The translations under genes and the position numbers were made by a program. A stretch of DNA of 64,000 nt, taken from NCBI GenBank assembly GCA_963931865.1, contig OZ007512.1, positions 9,495,160 through 9,559,159 of the forward strand. The letters run 5' to 3'. The notes under the pieces are model-generated. The model was not told the origin of the DNA, searched no databases, and was given only the letters and a program-made list of their open reading frames with translations. The stretch comes from Axinella damicornis. Taxonomy: Eukaryota; Porifera; Demospongiae; Axinellida; Axinellidae. This document shows, piece after piece, positions 33,505 to 55,079 of this stretch; position 1 is the stretch's first letter, and each line of letters opens with the position of its first letter.

Positions 33505-43499
<9,995 letters not shown>

Positions 43500-43636
43500 G
43501 ACTAGCTGCTACTACTCTCGACAGTTAAAAGGTTCCTAAATACTAAAATAGCTTGGCTGACGCAAGAGAAACGTTCTCGCTATAATTATGTCAGCTCAGC
43601 CAAAAGTCGCATTACGTCATCCACACTCTGATGGCA

Positions 43637-43644
43637 TGACGTCA
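43637..43644. promoter_or_regulatory. CRE palindrome upstream of the PP2A catalytic gene
   Basis: TGACGTCA is a perfect cAMP-response element, 138-145 bases before the PP2A start codon at 43499. It is flanked by further half sites (ATTACGTCAT near 43612 and GAGACGTAATG near 43646) that form a larger palindrome. The human PPP2CA promoter is also known to use a CRE, which makes this site plausible. Activity is inferred. Confidence 0.5.
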
Positions 43645-44049
43645 TGAGACGTAATGTCGATGATGAATGCGCATGCGCGCGATATGCATACGTACGAGTG
43701 CCGATGGAAAGACGGGAACATTTCATTCATACCTAAGTTTAGACTTTTGTATGACCATTAATATCGGTTTGTACATCTCCGTGCTCCTTGAGGGCGATAT
43801 TGATATTCATTCATTCATTCATACGTACGTATAATACATGCATACGTGCATATGCACGTACGTAGCTTTTGGCTATTTGTTATCCCTAGCGTTAATGCAT
43901 GCTTGCAGTGCAGTCCCAACCCAGTCCAGCTTGCAAGACACTCTCTGCACAGCGGCACAGAATTACTGCTTGCACATACTATTTATTACATGAGGAATGC
44001 AGAAGTTATAAATTTAGTTACTCTGAAGTAGTAATTGGAACATGTATGC

Positions 44050-47000
44050 TAAGCTCCATTTTTTAGCAGCAACAAATTCAACTCTGAGAACGTATGCATG
44101 GTGGAGCTAACTGGTGGTAGGCTGCTCCGCTTAGTGCAATACTGGACTGAAGCCCCAGTACAAGTTACAATGTACCAGGAAAGGAAGTAACAAGAAACAG
44201 ATCATAATTTCTAGGAAAAGATTAAGCCAAACAAATGCATGCATATGGACTCTGTCTTCAGTTCTCAGTCTTCTGATCCTTCACCATCATCCTCTTGGAC
44301 AACTGCTCACCACCTCCCCAGTAGCCGTGAAACCACTTGAACAGACTTTAGGTGAATTGGATATGCCGAGAGGGCAGTCCAGAATGTCTTGAAATATGAA
44401 TGAGCTCCTGGTACAATGTAGCTAAACCTGGAGCGGGTTAGCTATACGTGTGAGTTCACATTCAAAGGCAAATCAAGAGGCTCATCACGGTGCTAGTGGC
44501 TATAGCTAGTCAAGAAGTGAAACAAACTTGTTCTTGGTAGCTAGCTACATGCATATAGCTATAACCTGCTGCAGCAGCAACAGGCTTTCCTGAAAGCAAA
44601 CACTGATATGATCCATTACAAGGCATGATCTAATCTCACATAGGGATATTCAATTCCTGGAATTTATGGGCATGCAGATCTAACTTATCACAAGTATAGC
44701 TAGATTGGCAAGCCTCTCCAATTATCCCGGAACAGTATTTCTAGAACACAACAGGGAACTGAATACATACAAAAGACTGAAGTCATTCCTGATAGCTACA
44801 GTTGAATACCCTTGTTCCTGGGACGTTAACCACACACCCACTAAATGTTGGGAAATTTTGGAATGGCATACGTCCATGTAAGAAGAAGCTAGCCCAGATT
44901 ATCTTACAACCATATCCTACTCATCTTAACCACTGAACATCTGTGAGAGAATCGCCACCATGGCAGCGTGCCATCATGAAGGCCACCCTACTTACCACAA
45001 GTTTGAAGTGCAGTTGTAGTGACAGATGTTCATGCTGGACAGCTTCCTCTGAGGTTAATTGCTTTATGCATATCTAGTAGCTTCGAATGAAGCCCTTGTT
45101 GCCAGCTGAAATGCCCTCTACAACCAATCATTGTGGTTAGAATGGTTAGACTCCATGCATGATGCACTCTGTAACCATGGTAACCAATATCATTGTGGTT
45201 AGAATGGTTAGACTCCATGCATGATGCACTCTGCATGTATATATAAGTCACCATAGCAGGGATTACCACCTCATTGCTGTTGCAAGTCAATGTGGCCTAA
45301 TTTACTTCAGTGGAAGGACCCATGCAAGAAGCCAAGATCATTTACATAACCGGCCCCTAGGTGAGCTAAATGCTTGATTGAACTGTCTGCTAGAATGTGC
45401 ACTGAAGCAGTTAAATGCTACGCACTGGTCAGGGATCCATGTAGGCCCGTAGCCAGGGGGATTCGAGGGGTTTGATGGAACCCCCCTAGATTCTGGTACC
45501 TATTATAATATCACAGACTTGGTGGACTCTATATGTAGGATAGAGCAGACACGCAATATACAATGCTAATACAAAAATATCTTTTAAAATCTCTAGAAAT
45601 CGGCAGCATTATATGCTTTATGACAACTTACTATTCATCTTTGAGTGCTTTCCTGGCCAAAAAGACTCCCAGTGTCGTGAAGAACTGTCGTGAAAAACAC
45701 TGCACCAGAAAGTCGCCAAACCACCAAAATCGGTTTTCTTCTTCGTGTACTGTGTGCAGAGTGAATGCTATCAAGTATGCTTGTACAAAAATGGGCTAAA
45801 CAAGTGTAAAAATGTATGGAGATGTAGGGATAGCAGAACAGCAAAAAGTAAGGAAACAAGCAGGGATGATGGCATAAAACAGTTCAGTCAGTATATACAA
45901 CACCCTACATAATTATTATACAGTCACATTATGTGGAAAGATATGTAACATCTACCGTATGAACTGAACTGAACTGAACTGTTCGCGTGTATACCAAGAC
46001 AGCTGGGATCGGGATGCAGCTATCGCGTATAGGTGAACAGTAGCCTTGTACGAGAGAGCCTGGGAATAGCAAGGATTCCTTCGCTGTGGCAGTAGTGAGA
46101 TCGAGTGTTACCGTGTCACAACGACTACGAACGATCGAGTGTGCACGTCTGCCCGCACTGTACTACAGTACAGTACTGCGCGCGCGCGGCGGCGGCCGCA
46201 TCAGACTGGGCGTGGCTAACTAGAATCCTCAATCCGCGAAAATTATTTCCGCGAAAATTTTGTCCCTCGAAAATTTGGTATTACTCATTTCGAACCCCCC
46301 TAGACCAAAATTAAGATTAGGCAGTAGAACCCCCTACACTAGCGGCTGGTTACAGGCCTGCCATGGTTGGGTTTTTATTTTTCTACAGTAAGACTATTTC
46401 TGAGCTGTTCCTCCATCCGGTATTTGGTATATTATAGCTACTGCTGGCAGCAGACACTTCTATGAAACCTCTATGAAAGGTATGCAGCTTTAACACCTGT
46501 TGAAACATTCATCATGTTTGAATATCCTTTGTATGCAGCTACTCTTCAAGGTATGAAAGGTGCATCGTTTGGAATGGCAACACAGTACTCATAGTGCTAG
46601 GGTTATCTACTTAGCATGTGCCACGCTTCATAGGGTAAAATTAATGTATAAACGTATGTATTGCTAGACCAATAAAATATGCTTCCATGTAGCTGCATGT
46701 GCCTACCAGGTTTGGCACGTCAGTATGTTACCAGACCCTTCTTGTTTGCAACATGTAAATTTGACTCTCAGTCAATTGGGGAAGTGTTCCCCTTTCCCCA
46801 GCAGAATTTGTGATGGTAACGATTTGCTTATTTTGTTAGGATAGCAAACAAATCCTGGAATGTGCTCATGCTCAGCAACTTGCAATGCACCTGCTGTCAC
46901 ATAGACCATGTATTTGAGAAACCAAAACAATATAGACAAAGTGGTCTTTGGCAATTCAACAGCAGCTAACTTGTATTCCATGCAGGTCAAGCTGCTGCCC

Positions 47001-47181
47001 AGCTTCATAGCAATGCAATTGATAGCTATTAGCAGTGCTGTTTGATTCATTAACGCTAAAGATTTTCGTACAAAAGTACACATATTATAGTCAATTGGAG
47101 TTTGCTATGATACACTTAGGTCATCTATACTAACATGTTTATATCATTATCTAATACAGGGTAAAGCTGCAAGTAGGGGAC
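44050..47181 (+). repeat. 5' flank of Pmp-repeat gene 1, left copy of a segmental duplication
   Basis: Blocks at 44100-44420, 44565-44800, 44870-45380, 45460-45830 and 46320-47181 recur at 55440-55770, 55085-55350, 56190-56600, 56720-57110 and 57230-57750 plus 60206-60613. A 62-bp local tandem repeat (TCATTGTGGTTAGAATGGTT...) lies at 45128-45240. No coding gene is recognised. TCTAATACAG at 47150-47159, just before the start codon, looks like a 3' splice site, so a non-coding first exon may lie here. Confidence 0.7.
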
Positions 47182-50100
47182 ATGATTGTTTCAGCAAAAC
47201 TTCACTCAGCTGGGACTGTGATTCTATTGGGTCTTCTCTTCCTGTCTACTGCTCATTCAGCAACCTATTTTGTGAGACCTACCTCAACCAATGCCACATG
47301 CCCACATTCTCTGGACCCTTGCCTGACCCTCACTGAGTATGGACGAAATTATGACCAACTGTTCAATGTTTCAAATCTTGAACTGAAGCTCCTGCCTGGC
47401 ATACACATTCTTGAGGTGAGCTTTACTGTGGCTAACATTCATCATGTCAAACTCCTGGGGGACTCAAGTTCAACTGAAGTTTTTTGCACAGATGATGTCG
47501 GCATTGTATTTGAAAATGTTTCCGAACTGAGGATAGCTGGGTTGATGTTTGCTTCTTGTGGGCAACGTCACTTGTCACTTACACCACTGCATGACGAAGC
47601 TTCTCTGTCTCTGTACGGCTTGTTTGTTGATTCATTGAAGCACACAGTGATCACAAACTGTACCTTTCAGAATAGCTCTGGCACTGCATTGGCTGTAGTT
47701 AACAGCAGTGCAGCTCTAGAAAACACTGGCTTCCTTGACAACGGTCAATTAAGATGCTCAGACGCAACACACTCTAGCACAACATGTTATCATGTTTCAG
47801 GAGGTGGAATACTTGTAGCCAAGAGCAGTCTCAACTTTACTGGTACCACTCTGTTTGCAAGGAATGCAGCTGATAGTGGTGGTGGCACCTATATCAAAGA
47901 GATCAGCTCTGTGACCTTCAGTGGAACCAGCACATTTGCCAACAATTCTGCATCCAGTCAGTATTGTGTCAACAGATCCGCAAGTGGTGGTGGGATCTTT
48001 GTAGAAGATAATAGCATTCTGACCCTCAGCGGAACTAACACTTTTGTCAGCAATTCTGCCACAAAGTGTCCGTTGGGTTCGGGTGGTGGGATCTATGCAT
48101 ATTGCAATACCACAGTGAACATGAATGAGAATACCACTTTCATGCACAACTCAGCTGCTTTGGATGGTGGTGGGATCAATGCATTCAACCATACCACTGT
48201 GAACATGAATGGGAATACCACTTTCATGCACAACTCAGCTGTTTATGGTGGTGGGATCTATGCAAAGGACCGCACCACTGTGAACACGAATAAGAATACA
48301 ACTTTTGAAAGTAACTTGGCTTCTAATTCTGGTGGCGGGATCTATGCATATTACTATACCACTGTGAACATGAATGAGAATATCACTTTCATACACAACT
48401 TAGCTAATTATGTGGTGGTGGGATCAATGCATTCTACCATATCACTGTGAACATGGATGGGAATACCACTTTCATACGCAACTCAGCTGTTTATGGTGGT
48501 GGGATCTATGCAAAGGACCGCACCACTGTGAACATGAATAAGAATACCACTTTTGAAAGTAACTTGGCTTATAATTCTGGTGGTGGGATGTACACATATT
48601 ATTATAAAACTGTTAACATGAATGACAATACCTCTTTCATACACAACTCAGCACCGATGGGAGGTGGGATGCGAGCAAATAACCATTCCACTGTGAACAT
48701 GAATGAGAATACCACTTTCATACACAATTCAGCTAAATTTTATGGTGGCGGGATCTATGCATATTACTATACAACTGTTAACATGAATGACAATACCTCT
48801 TTCATACACAACTCAGCACCGATGGGAGGTGGGATGCGAGCAAATAACCATATCACTGTGAACATGAATGGGAATACCACTTTCATACATAACTCAGCTG
48901 CTTATGGTGGTGGGATCTATGCATATGACCGCACCACTGTGAACACGAATAAGAATACCACTTTTGAAAGTAACTTGGCTTCTAATTCTGGTGGTGGGAT
49001 TTTTGCACAGAACAACATCATTCTGAACATGACTGGTACGAGCACTTTCATATCTAATTTTGCTGGAGATGGTGGAGCAATTTCAATGGAAGGCAGTAGC
49101 ACCCTAGCAATCCTTGAACATTCCATTCTGACCGTTCCTGATACTGCAAACTTTGTATCAAATTCAGCAAGGAGAGGTGGGGCAATTTATTCAAGTTTCT
49201 CGGAAATCAAAGTAAATGGCATCTGTAAAATTGCTAACAATTCAGCTGATCTTGATGGTGGTGGAGTATACTCAGACAGCAGCACTCTCTGGTTTGGAAA
49301 CAGCTCTCTCAACAACAATCAAGCACAAATTGGTGCAGGCATTTACTCAGACAATAGCACAATGAACCTGACAGGATACAATCATGTTGAGGGAAATGTG
49401 GCCATCTTTTATGGTGCGGGGATCTATACGCGAAGGACTTTGTTGACTCTCACTGGAAACAATGCATTTCGACGTAATACAGCCATGAAAGAGGGAGGGG
49501 GAATCTATGCCACTGCAAACAGTGCACTCAATTTCAATGGTAACAACACATTTATAGACAGTGTGGCAAATGTTAGCGGTGGAGCTGTGGTGTTGGAAAA
49601 TAGCATTTTGAAACTGGACAGCTACATCACATTCAGAAACTGTACGGCAGCATATGAAGGTGGCGCAATATTTGCATACGACAGCCATGTGAAAGCAAAC
49701 GGAAAAAGCACCTTTATATCCAACTCTGCAACAAGAGGTGGAGGAATCAACATACGATGGGGCTCTATGCATTTCTACAGTGGCAGTGAGTTGAAAGCTT
49801 TGAACAACTCGGCATTTACAGGAGGAGGAATCTTTAGTGACAACAGCAGCTTAGAATTCAACGAAAACTGCATCTTCAAGGCCAACATGGCTGATTTCAG
49901 TGGAGCTGGAATGTATGCAGCAATAAGTAATGTGACATTTTTTGGAACCAGTTATTTCCAGGCCAACCAAGCAACAGAGAATGGGGGAGGAATCTATGCT
50001 AGAGAAAACAGTCATGTCACTTTATGTGGAGTCAATAATTTCGAACACAATATGGCAGAAAGAGGAGGTGGAGTTTGCTTAGAAGACAGCACACTAGAGG

Positions 50101-53069
50101 ATGCAGCTTCGAATTACCCTTACTCCACACGCAGGGCTGCAGTTAACTGCTTCAGTACTACAATGAATGGTACCTTGATTACGCAAGGAACAAGCATGTT
50201 CAGTGGTAACATCGCAAACAGAACTGGAGGAGGAGTGTATGCATCGGACAGCAGCTTGCACTTAACTGGAGATATAACCTTCACCAACAACACAGCGGAA
50301 TATGGTGGAGGCTTGGCTGCTATCCTCTGCAAGTCGGTGAGCATGAGTGGATCCACAACTATGAAGTGGAATTCAGCATACAGTGGAGGGGCAATGTACA
50401 TAGAAGAGAGCAGAATGCACTTAGATGGATCCATGTACATGAGGTGGAATTCAGCGTACAGTGGAGGGGCAATGTTCATAGATGTCAGCAGTGTGTACAT
50501 AGATGGCAACAACTGTTTCCATGACAACAAGGCCACATCTGAAGGAGGAGTAATACATGTGACAAAGAGCAGAGTGAATCTAAATGGTGCAAATACTTTC
50601 AAAACTAGCATGGCCGAAGAAAGGGGTGGATCAATTTTTATTACAAGCTGTAACTTGATCTTCACTGGCAACAACTTGTTCCAACTCTCAATAAGCCGAC
50701 AGGGGGCTGCAATTTGCGCATCTGACAGTAACTTGACATTTCAAGGAAACACAACATTTTTGAGCAAGACAGCTCTCAATGGTGGAGCATGCACTGTATT
50801 TTGACTACAGCTCCAAATTCTACCTTCATACTAGCTCACCTCTTCTCTTCAAAGGTAATTCAGCAAGTGAATCTGGTGGAGCAATTTATGTAGCAGATGT
50901 CATTGGGCAGCACCTCGATGGTTTACGTTCACCCTTCCGAAATGAATGTATCTTCCACATCCTAATGGGACAGCAATCCACTCACCTGGATCTGCAGCTG
51001 AGTTTCCAGAAAAACTCTGCTAGGAAGAGAGGAAGTGTTCTTTACGGTGGTTTACTGAACAAGTGTGACTTCTCTTCAGTGATGCCAGACTCCAACAATA
51101 CAAGTGCAGTGCATATATTCAGTAGATTTATCCTGAATGACAATGAAAATTCATTTATCCTGAATGACAAGGAAAATTCATCACCCATTTCGTCTGATCC
51201 AACAGAGGTATGCTTTTGTAGCAACAACAGAACTGAGTGTGGGGAAAAAAATCAACATAAAAGTGTCTTTGCAGGTCAACGTTTTGATGTATCTGTACTC
51301 GCAGTCGATCAAGCAAATGAAGCAATTCCAGCCATTATCCATGTTGACCTTAATAATGAAAACAGATCATACATTATTCCAAATCAGTGCACCAAAAAGG
51401 AATATATATTCACTTCTGCAAATTATGTGAATCATATTCAAATTACACTATATCCCAGCATTGTGTCAGATGAGACCGTAGAACTTACTCTCAACATCAT
51501 TCTTCTAAACTGTCCACCTGGCTTTAAGCTACTCAATTCCTCTGGTGAATGTGATTGTGACCACAGATTACAGCAGTACACTGACAACTGTGACATTAAC
51601 AAACAAGCAATACTGCAAACTGGCCACGGAGCTGGCAACTTCTGGGTTGGTGTCTCGTACGACAATGGGACCTATGATGGACTGATTCTTCATGGAAATT
51701 GCCCTCTGAACTACTGCACAAGAAGCAAAAAATACATTCACTTGAATGATTCTAGGGAACAGTGTGATTTCAACCGCACTGGCTCCTATGTGGCCAGTGT
51801 AGGGAAGGAGAAAGTTCTATACTTGGCAGTTTCCAGTGCAGACGATGCGGTAATGAGCACCTGATTCTTCTTGTTCCGTTTGCTATAGCTGGAGTTTCTT
51901 TACTCATCTTGCTATTCCTACTAAACCTCACAGTAGCAGCTGGAACCATCCACGGACTGATATTCTATGCCAATATTATTGCATCAAATCGTCACATCTT
52001 TCTCCCACGAGACCAGAGCAAAGTTTTTACTGTGTTCATAGCCTGGTTGAATCTGGACCTTGGCATTGAAACTTGCTTTTACAATGGGATGGACACTTTC
52101 TATAAAACCTGCTTACAATTTGTATTTCCACTTTATGTTTGGACACTAGTTGGAGCACTAGTTTGCATCAGCCGTCACTCACTGCGAGTGTCAAAGCTCC
52201 TTGGCACAAACACCATTCCAGTTTTGGCAACCCTCTTCTTTCTGTCCTATGCAAGGATTATGCGCATCATCCTTGTTGCACTTTCCCTCACCTCAGTCCA
52301 TTATCCCAGTGGAGAAGAAATCGTCTGGCTATATGATGCAAGCATTCCAAGATCGTACTACATTCCACTTGCAGTAGCAGCTGTTCTGTTCTTAATGCTT
52401 CTCTTCCTTCCATACACTATCCTACTGCTTCTAGGCCAGTGGTTGCGAGCGAAATCTCACTTTTGGGTCTTGTCCTGGGTTAATAATCTCAATTTGAAAG
52501 CATTTCTTGACGCATACCATGCCCCATACAAGTTGAAACATCGTTACTGGACAGGGCTGCTGCTCCTGCTTCGATGTGGCCTCTATCTCGTCTTTGCTTT
52601 CAATGTGAGAGGAGAGTCTAGCATTAATCTTCTGGCAATCTCTTTGGCAGTCCTCGGATTAACAGTGATCTTGCTCTTTACTGGTAGTGTGTACAAAAAT
52701 TGGGGTTTGAATGTTCTTGAAATTTCGTTCATTGTAAATCTTGGATTCCTTGTCGCAGCTACCTACCATGTCACAGTAGTGAAACAGAAAGACAATAGTC
52801 GAGTACGCGGAAGCCAAGTTGCAACTTACATTTCCATTAGTGTAGCCTTCCTGACATTCCTGGGTATACTCCTCTGCCATATTTACCTTCAAATCAAATC
52901 CAAAATGAGGAGGTATAGGTTAAATGCCTGTCAGATACATCGCCATGCCAATCCAGGAAATTTGCAGGCTGAGGATCAAGATCTGGGAAATCTGCCTCTA
53001 GTTGCTCCAACAAGAACCTTTATTCAACTTCGTGAACCAATGGACTTGCTTGACACAGACACCTTATGA
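47182..53069 (+). CDS. Pmp-repeat surface protein with multi-pass membrane tail, copy 1 (frame broken three times)
   Basis: The start ATGATTGTTTCAGC is followed by a signal peptide (ILLGLLFLSTAHSA). About 1,200 residues of repeats follow, each near 26 residues, with GG(G/A)I and F-x-x-N-(S/L)-A (for example GGGIYAKDRTTVN, NTTFESNLAS). This matches the chlamydial polymorphic membrane protein repeat, which forms a right-handed beta-helix. Next come a Cys-rich stretch (LCGQCREG) and about eight hydrophobic helices (for example YVWTLVGALVCI and VAAVLFLMLLFLPY), then a cytosolic tail. A surface adhesin or recognition role is inferred. The frame moves at about 48415 (2 extra bases), about 50790 (4 extra, TGCA) and about 51783 (1 missing). 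Apart from these the reading is continuous and matches copy 2, so recent pseudogenisation or assembly indels are both possible. Confidence 0.85.
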
Positions 53070-53627
53070 ATCAGCTCCATGGCGATATGGATGGAATTGT
53101 TAACTACAAGGACAACATCAATGGTTACTGTTTGAGAAGATTTAATAGTTGTTCTTTTACACTCTACATCCACAGTGATAAAATGAATGCTGTTCTCTTG
53201 ACTGTTTCTTTTACTGTAGCTACTTAGTAAATTCTCCGATGGCTCTAGCTGTTAATTATTTCTCACTGTATATAGTTCAACTGATAATCTATGAGCTGAT
53301 TTACCATGTAATTACTGAATGCTGTTCTAAAGTGTTGCTTTCTTGACTGTTTAGCACTTGCTTTTCCACGGTACCAAGTTTGCCATTAATTTTGTGTAGC
53401 ATATGATTACTGAATACTGTTTAATTGATTAATAAGACACGAAAAACGTACCGAAATGTGGGATAAAAGTTCTAGCTAAATCTGAACTGAGCCTCTGTCC
53501 AACGATATCTTGACCATGGCTCCGGTGAGGACTGTAATCAGTGTCACTACGTAGGTCATGAATATCAGTAGCAGTATTATTCTGTGTTGGGGTGTGTGTC
53601 TGTGCCAGTGGTACATGTACCTGTGAA
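53070..53627. other. 3' flank of Pmp-repeat gene 1
   Basis: AT-rich, with no open frame of note. A partial internal repeat is visible (GAATGCTGTTCT...CTTGACTGTTT near 53185 and 53318). Probably 3' UTR and spacer. Confidence 0.4.
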
Positions 53628-53726
53628 GTAGCCTCGTTCCCAGTCCCATGCCCAGCTTTTCGTCGCTGCTTAGTACCGTACTAAGCAGCGACAAAAAGCT
53701 GGGCGTGGGACTGGGAACGAGGCTAC
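53628..53726. mobile_element. Near-perfect 99-bp palindromic MITE
   Basis: GTAGCCTCGTTCCCAGTCCC..GTCGCTGCTTAGTAC is mirrored by GTACTAAGCAGCGACAAAAA..GGGACTGGGAACGAGGCTAC with no loop. It is the best-preserved copy of the family. Confidence 0.9.
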
Positions 53727-54003
53727 CTGGGAAGCCAGCTATAGCTAAGCTTGTTTGCAAGCTTATACTATACACTGACACAAATAGCCACCAGGACCCT
53801 CATCAATATCATTAAATAGCTCCAATTTGAAGTTCCCCATTAGAATCTAAGTTAGCCCTTTAGGGCCCGCGTTGTCATGATACTTTCAGTTTCAGCTTCA
53901 TAATGGCACTTGTGGGAGATAGGTTAAGCAGAAAGGGCGGGACAGGGGGAGGTGGGTGGGTGCACCCGAAGGGCACAAACAGCATGGCCGTGTGGAAGAA
54001 AGC

Positions 54004-54296
54004 AATGTTGTTTTAGTTAACTAAAACTAAAACTATAATGCATTTTAGTATGGCATATTTCACTTTAGTAATTAAAACTAAAACTAAAATGAGGACTGTC
54101 TCAGCCTGTTAATTAAAACTATAACTAAACTAATATTAAAATCACACAAAAGTGGTGGTTACTAAAACTAAAAGAGCCTTTACTAACCCTTTTGAGATTT
54201 AGTAATTAAAACTAACACTAAACTAAACAATGCGACTTCTACCTAATTAAAACCAAAAACTAAACTATTTCAGTTTTAGATAACTAAAACAACATT
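54004..54296. mobile_element. AT-rich MITE built of (AAACTA)n words
   Basis: CAATGTTGTTTTAGTTAACT at the left and AGATAACTAAAACAACATTG at the right are inverted ends. The interior is TTAAAACTAAAACTAA-type repeats. Non-coding. Confidence 0.65.
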
Positions 54297-54683
54297 GGAA
54301 GAAAGGCCTTGGTTGGCACTGGGAGGGCCATTTCTGTCGTTTTTGGCGTAAACGGACTTAGAAAGTAGTTGTCTTGCGCGCATTGTAAGGCCTCCATTTC
54401 CATATGTCCATGGCCTTTTTGTCAGCTACAGCAGGTTGGCATTTCTTGGGAGACTTGATTGCAAACTCGTTAACTGGTGGATGTACATGCTGGCACTAGT
54501 TGTTACAATAATGCTCTATGTTAGCTACTGTCGCTATATAGACTAATGGTCCTATAGGGCAAATTACATCTGTTTCTGTGTTGCATTTGGAACATTGATG
54601 TGTGAGCACGTAAAATTAGCCTTCACGTTCTTTAATCAACTTTTCTCAGCAAAACTGCTCGGAAGTGATCAAATCTGGTGCAG

Positions 54684-55011
54684 GGGCGGCGGCACGTATT
54701 TACGATTGGGGGGGGCAAGCCAGTGGCGTAGCCTACGCACGCTGCCGAAGGCAGTGCATAGAAGCGCGTAGCGCCGATCAGTCCGCGTGAAGCGCGGAAA
54801 AAATGTTCGCCTTCATTTTTCAGTTATCAGGATGGGCTCTCGTGGCACCTTCGTGCTTTGTACTGCGGGTTCCAGATGTATGAGGATCGATGCTGCGCCA
54901 GATCAGCAACTCGATTCGCGTACATCACAAGGTTAGCCGAGTCAGCCTAGTACTAAGTATAGGGCAGCCGTTGGCTGTTTAATAGTAGCTAGCGATGCCC
55001 CCCCTAAATAT

Positions 55012-55056
<45 letters not shown>

Positions 55057-55075
55057 CGCTTGCCCCGCTTGCCCC
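54684..55075. repeat. Poly-G composite repeat, copy 2
   Basis: Matches about 6667-7190 (GGGGCGGCGGCACG, AGGCAGTGCATAGAAGCGCG, CAGGATGGGCTCTCGTGGC, AGGTTAGCCGAGTCAGCC) and contains the longest G run of the window, 43 bases at 55014-55056. Confidence 0.75.
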
Positions 55076-55079
55076 CCTT

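Noticed and set aside
47797..48147. Minus-strand frames opposite the Pmp repeats (also 49347, 50120, 61229, 62699 and 63531)
   Set aside because: They mirror the periodic plus-strand repeat and change with it. The plus strand has the signal peptide, repeats and membrane helices.
48400..48450. An intron explaining the frame change in Pmp gene 1
   Set aside because: The repeat pattern continues directly with only two extra bases and there is no room for GT..AG, so it is a small indel.
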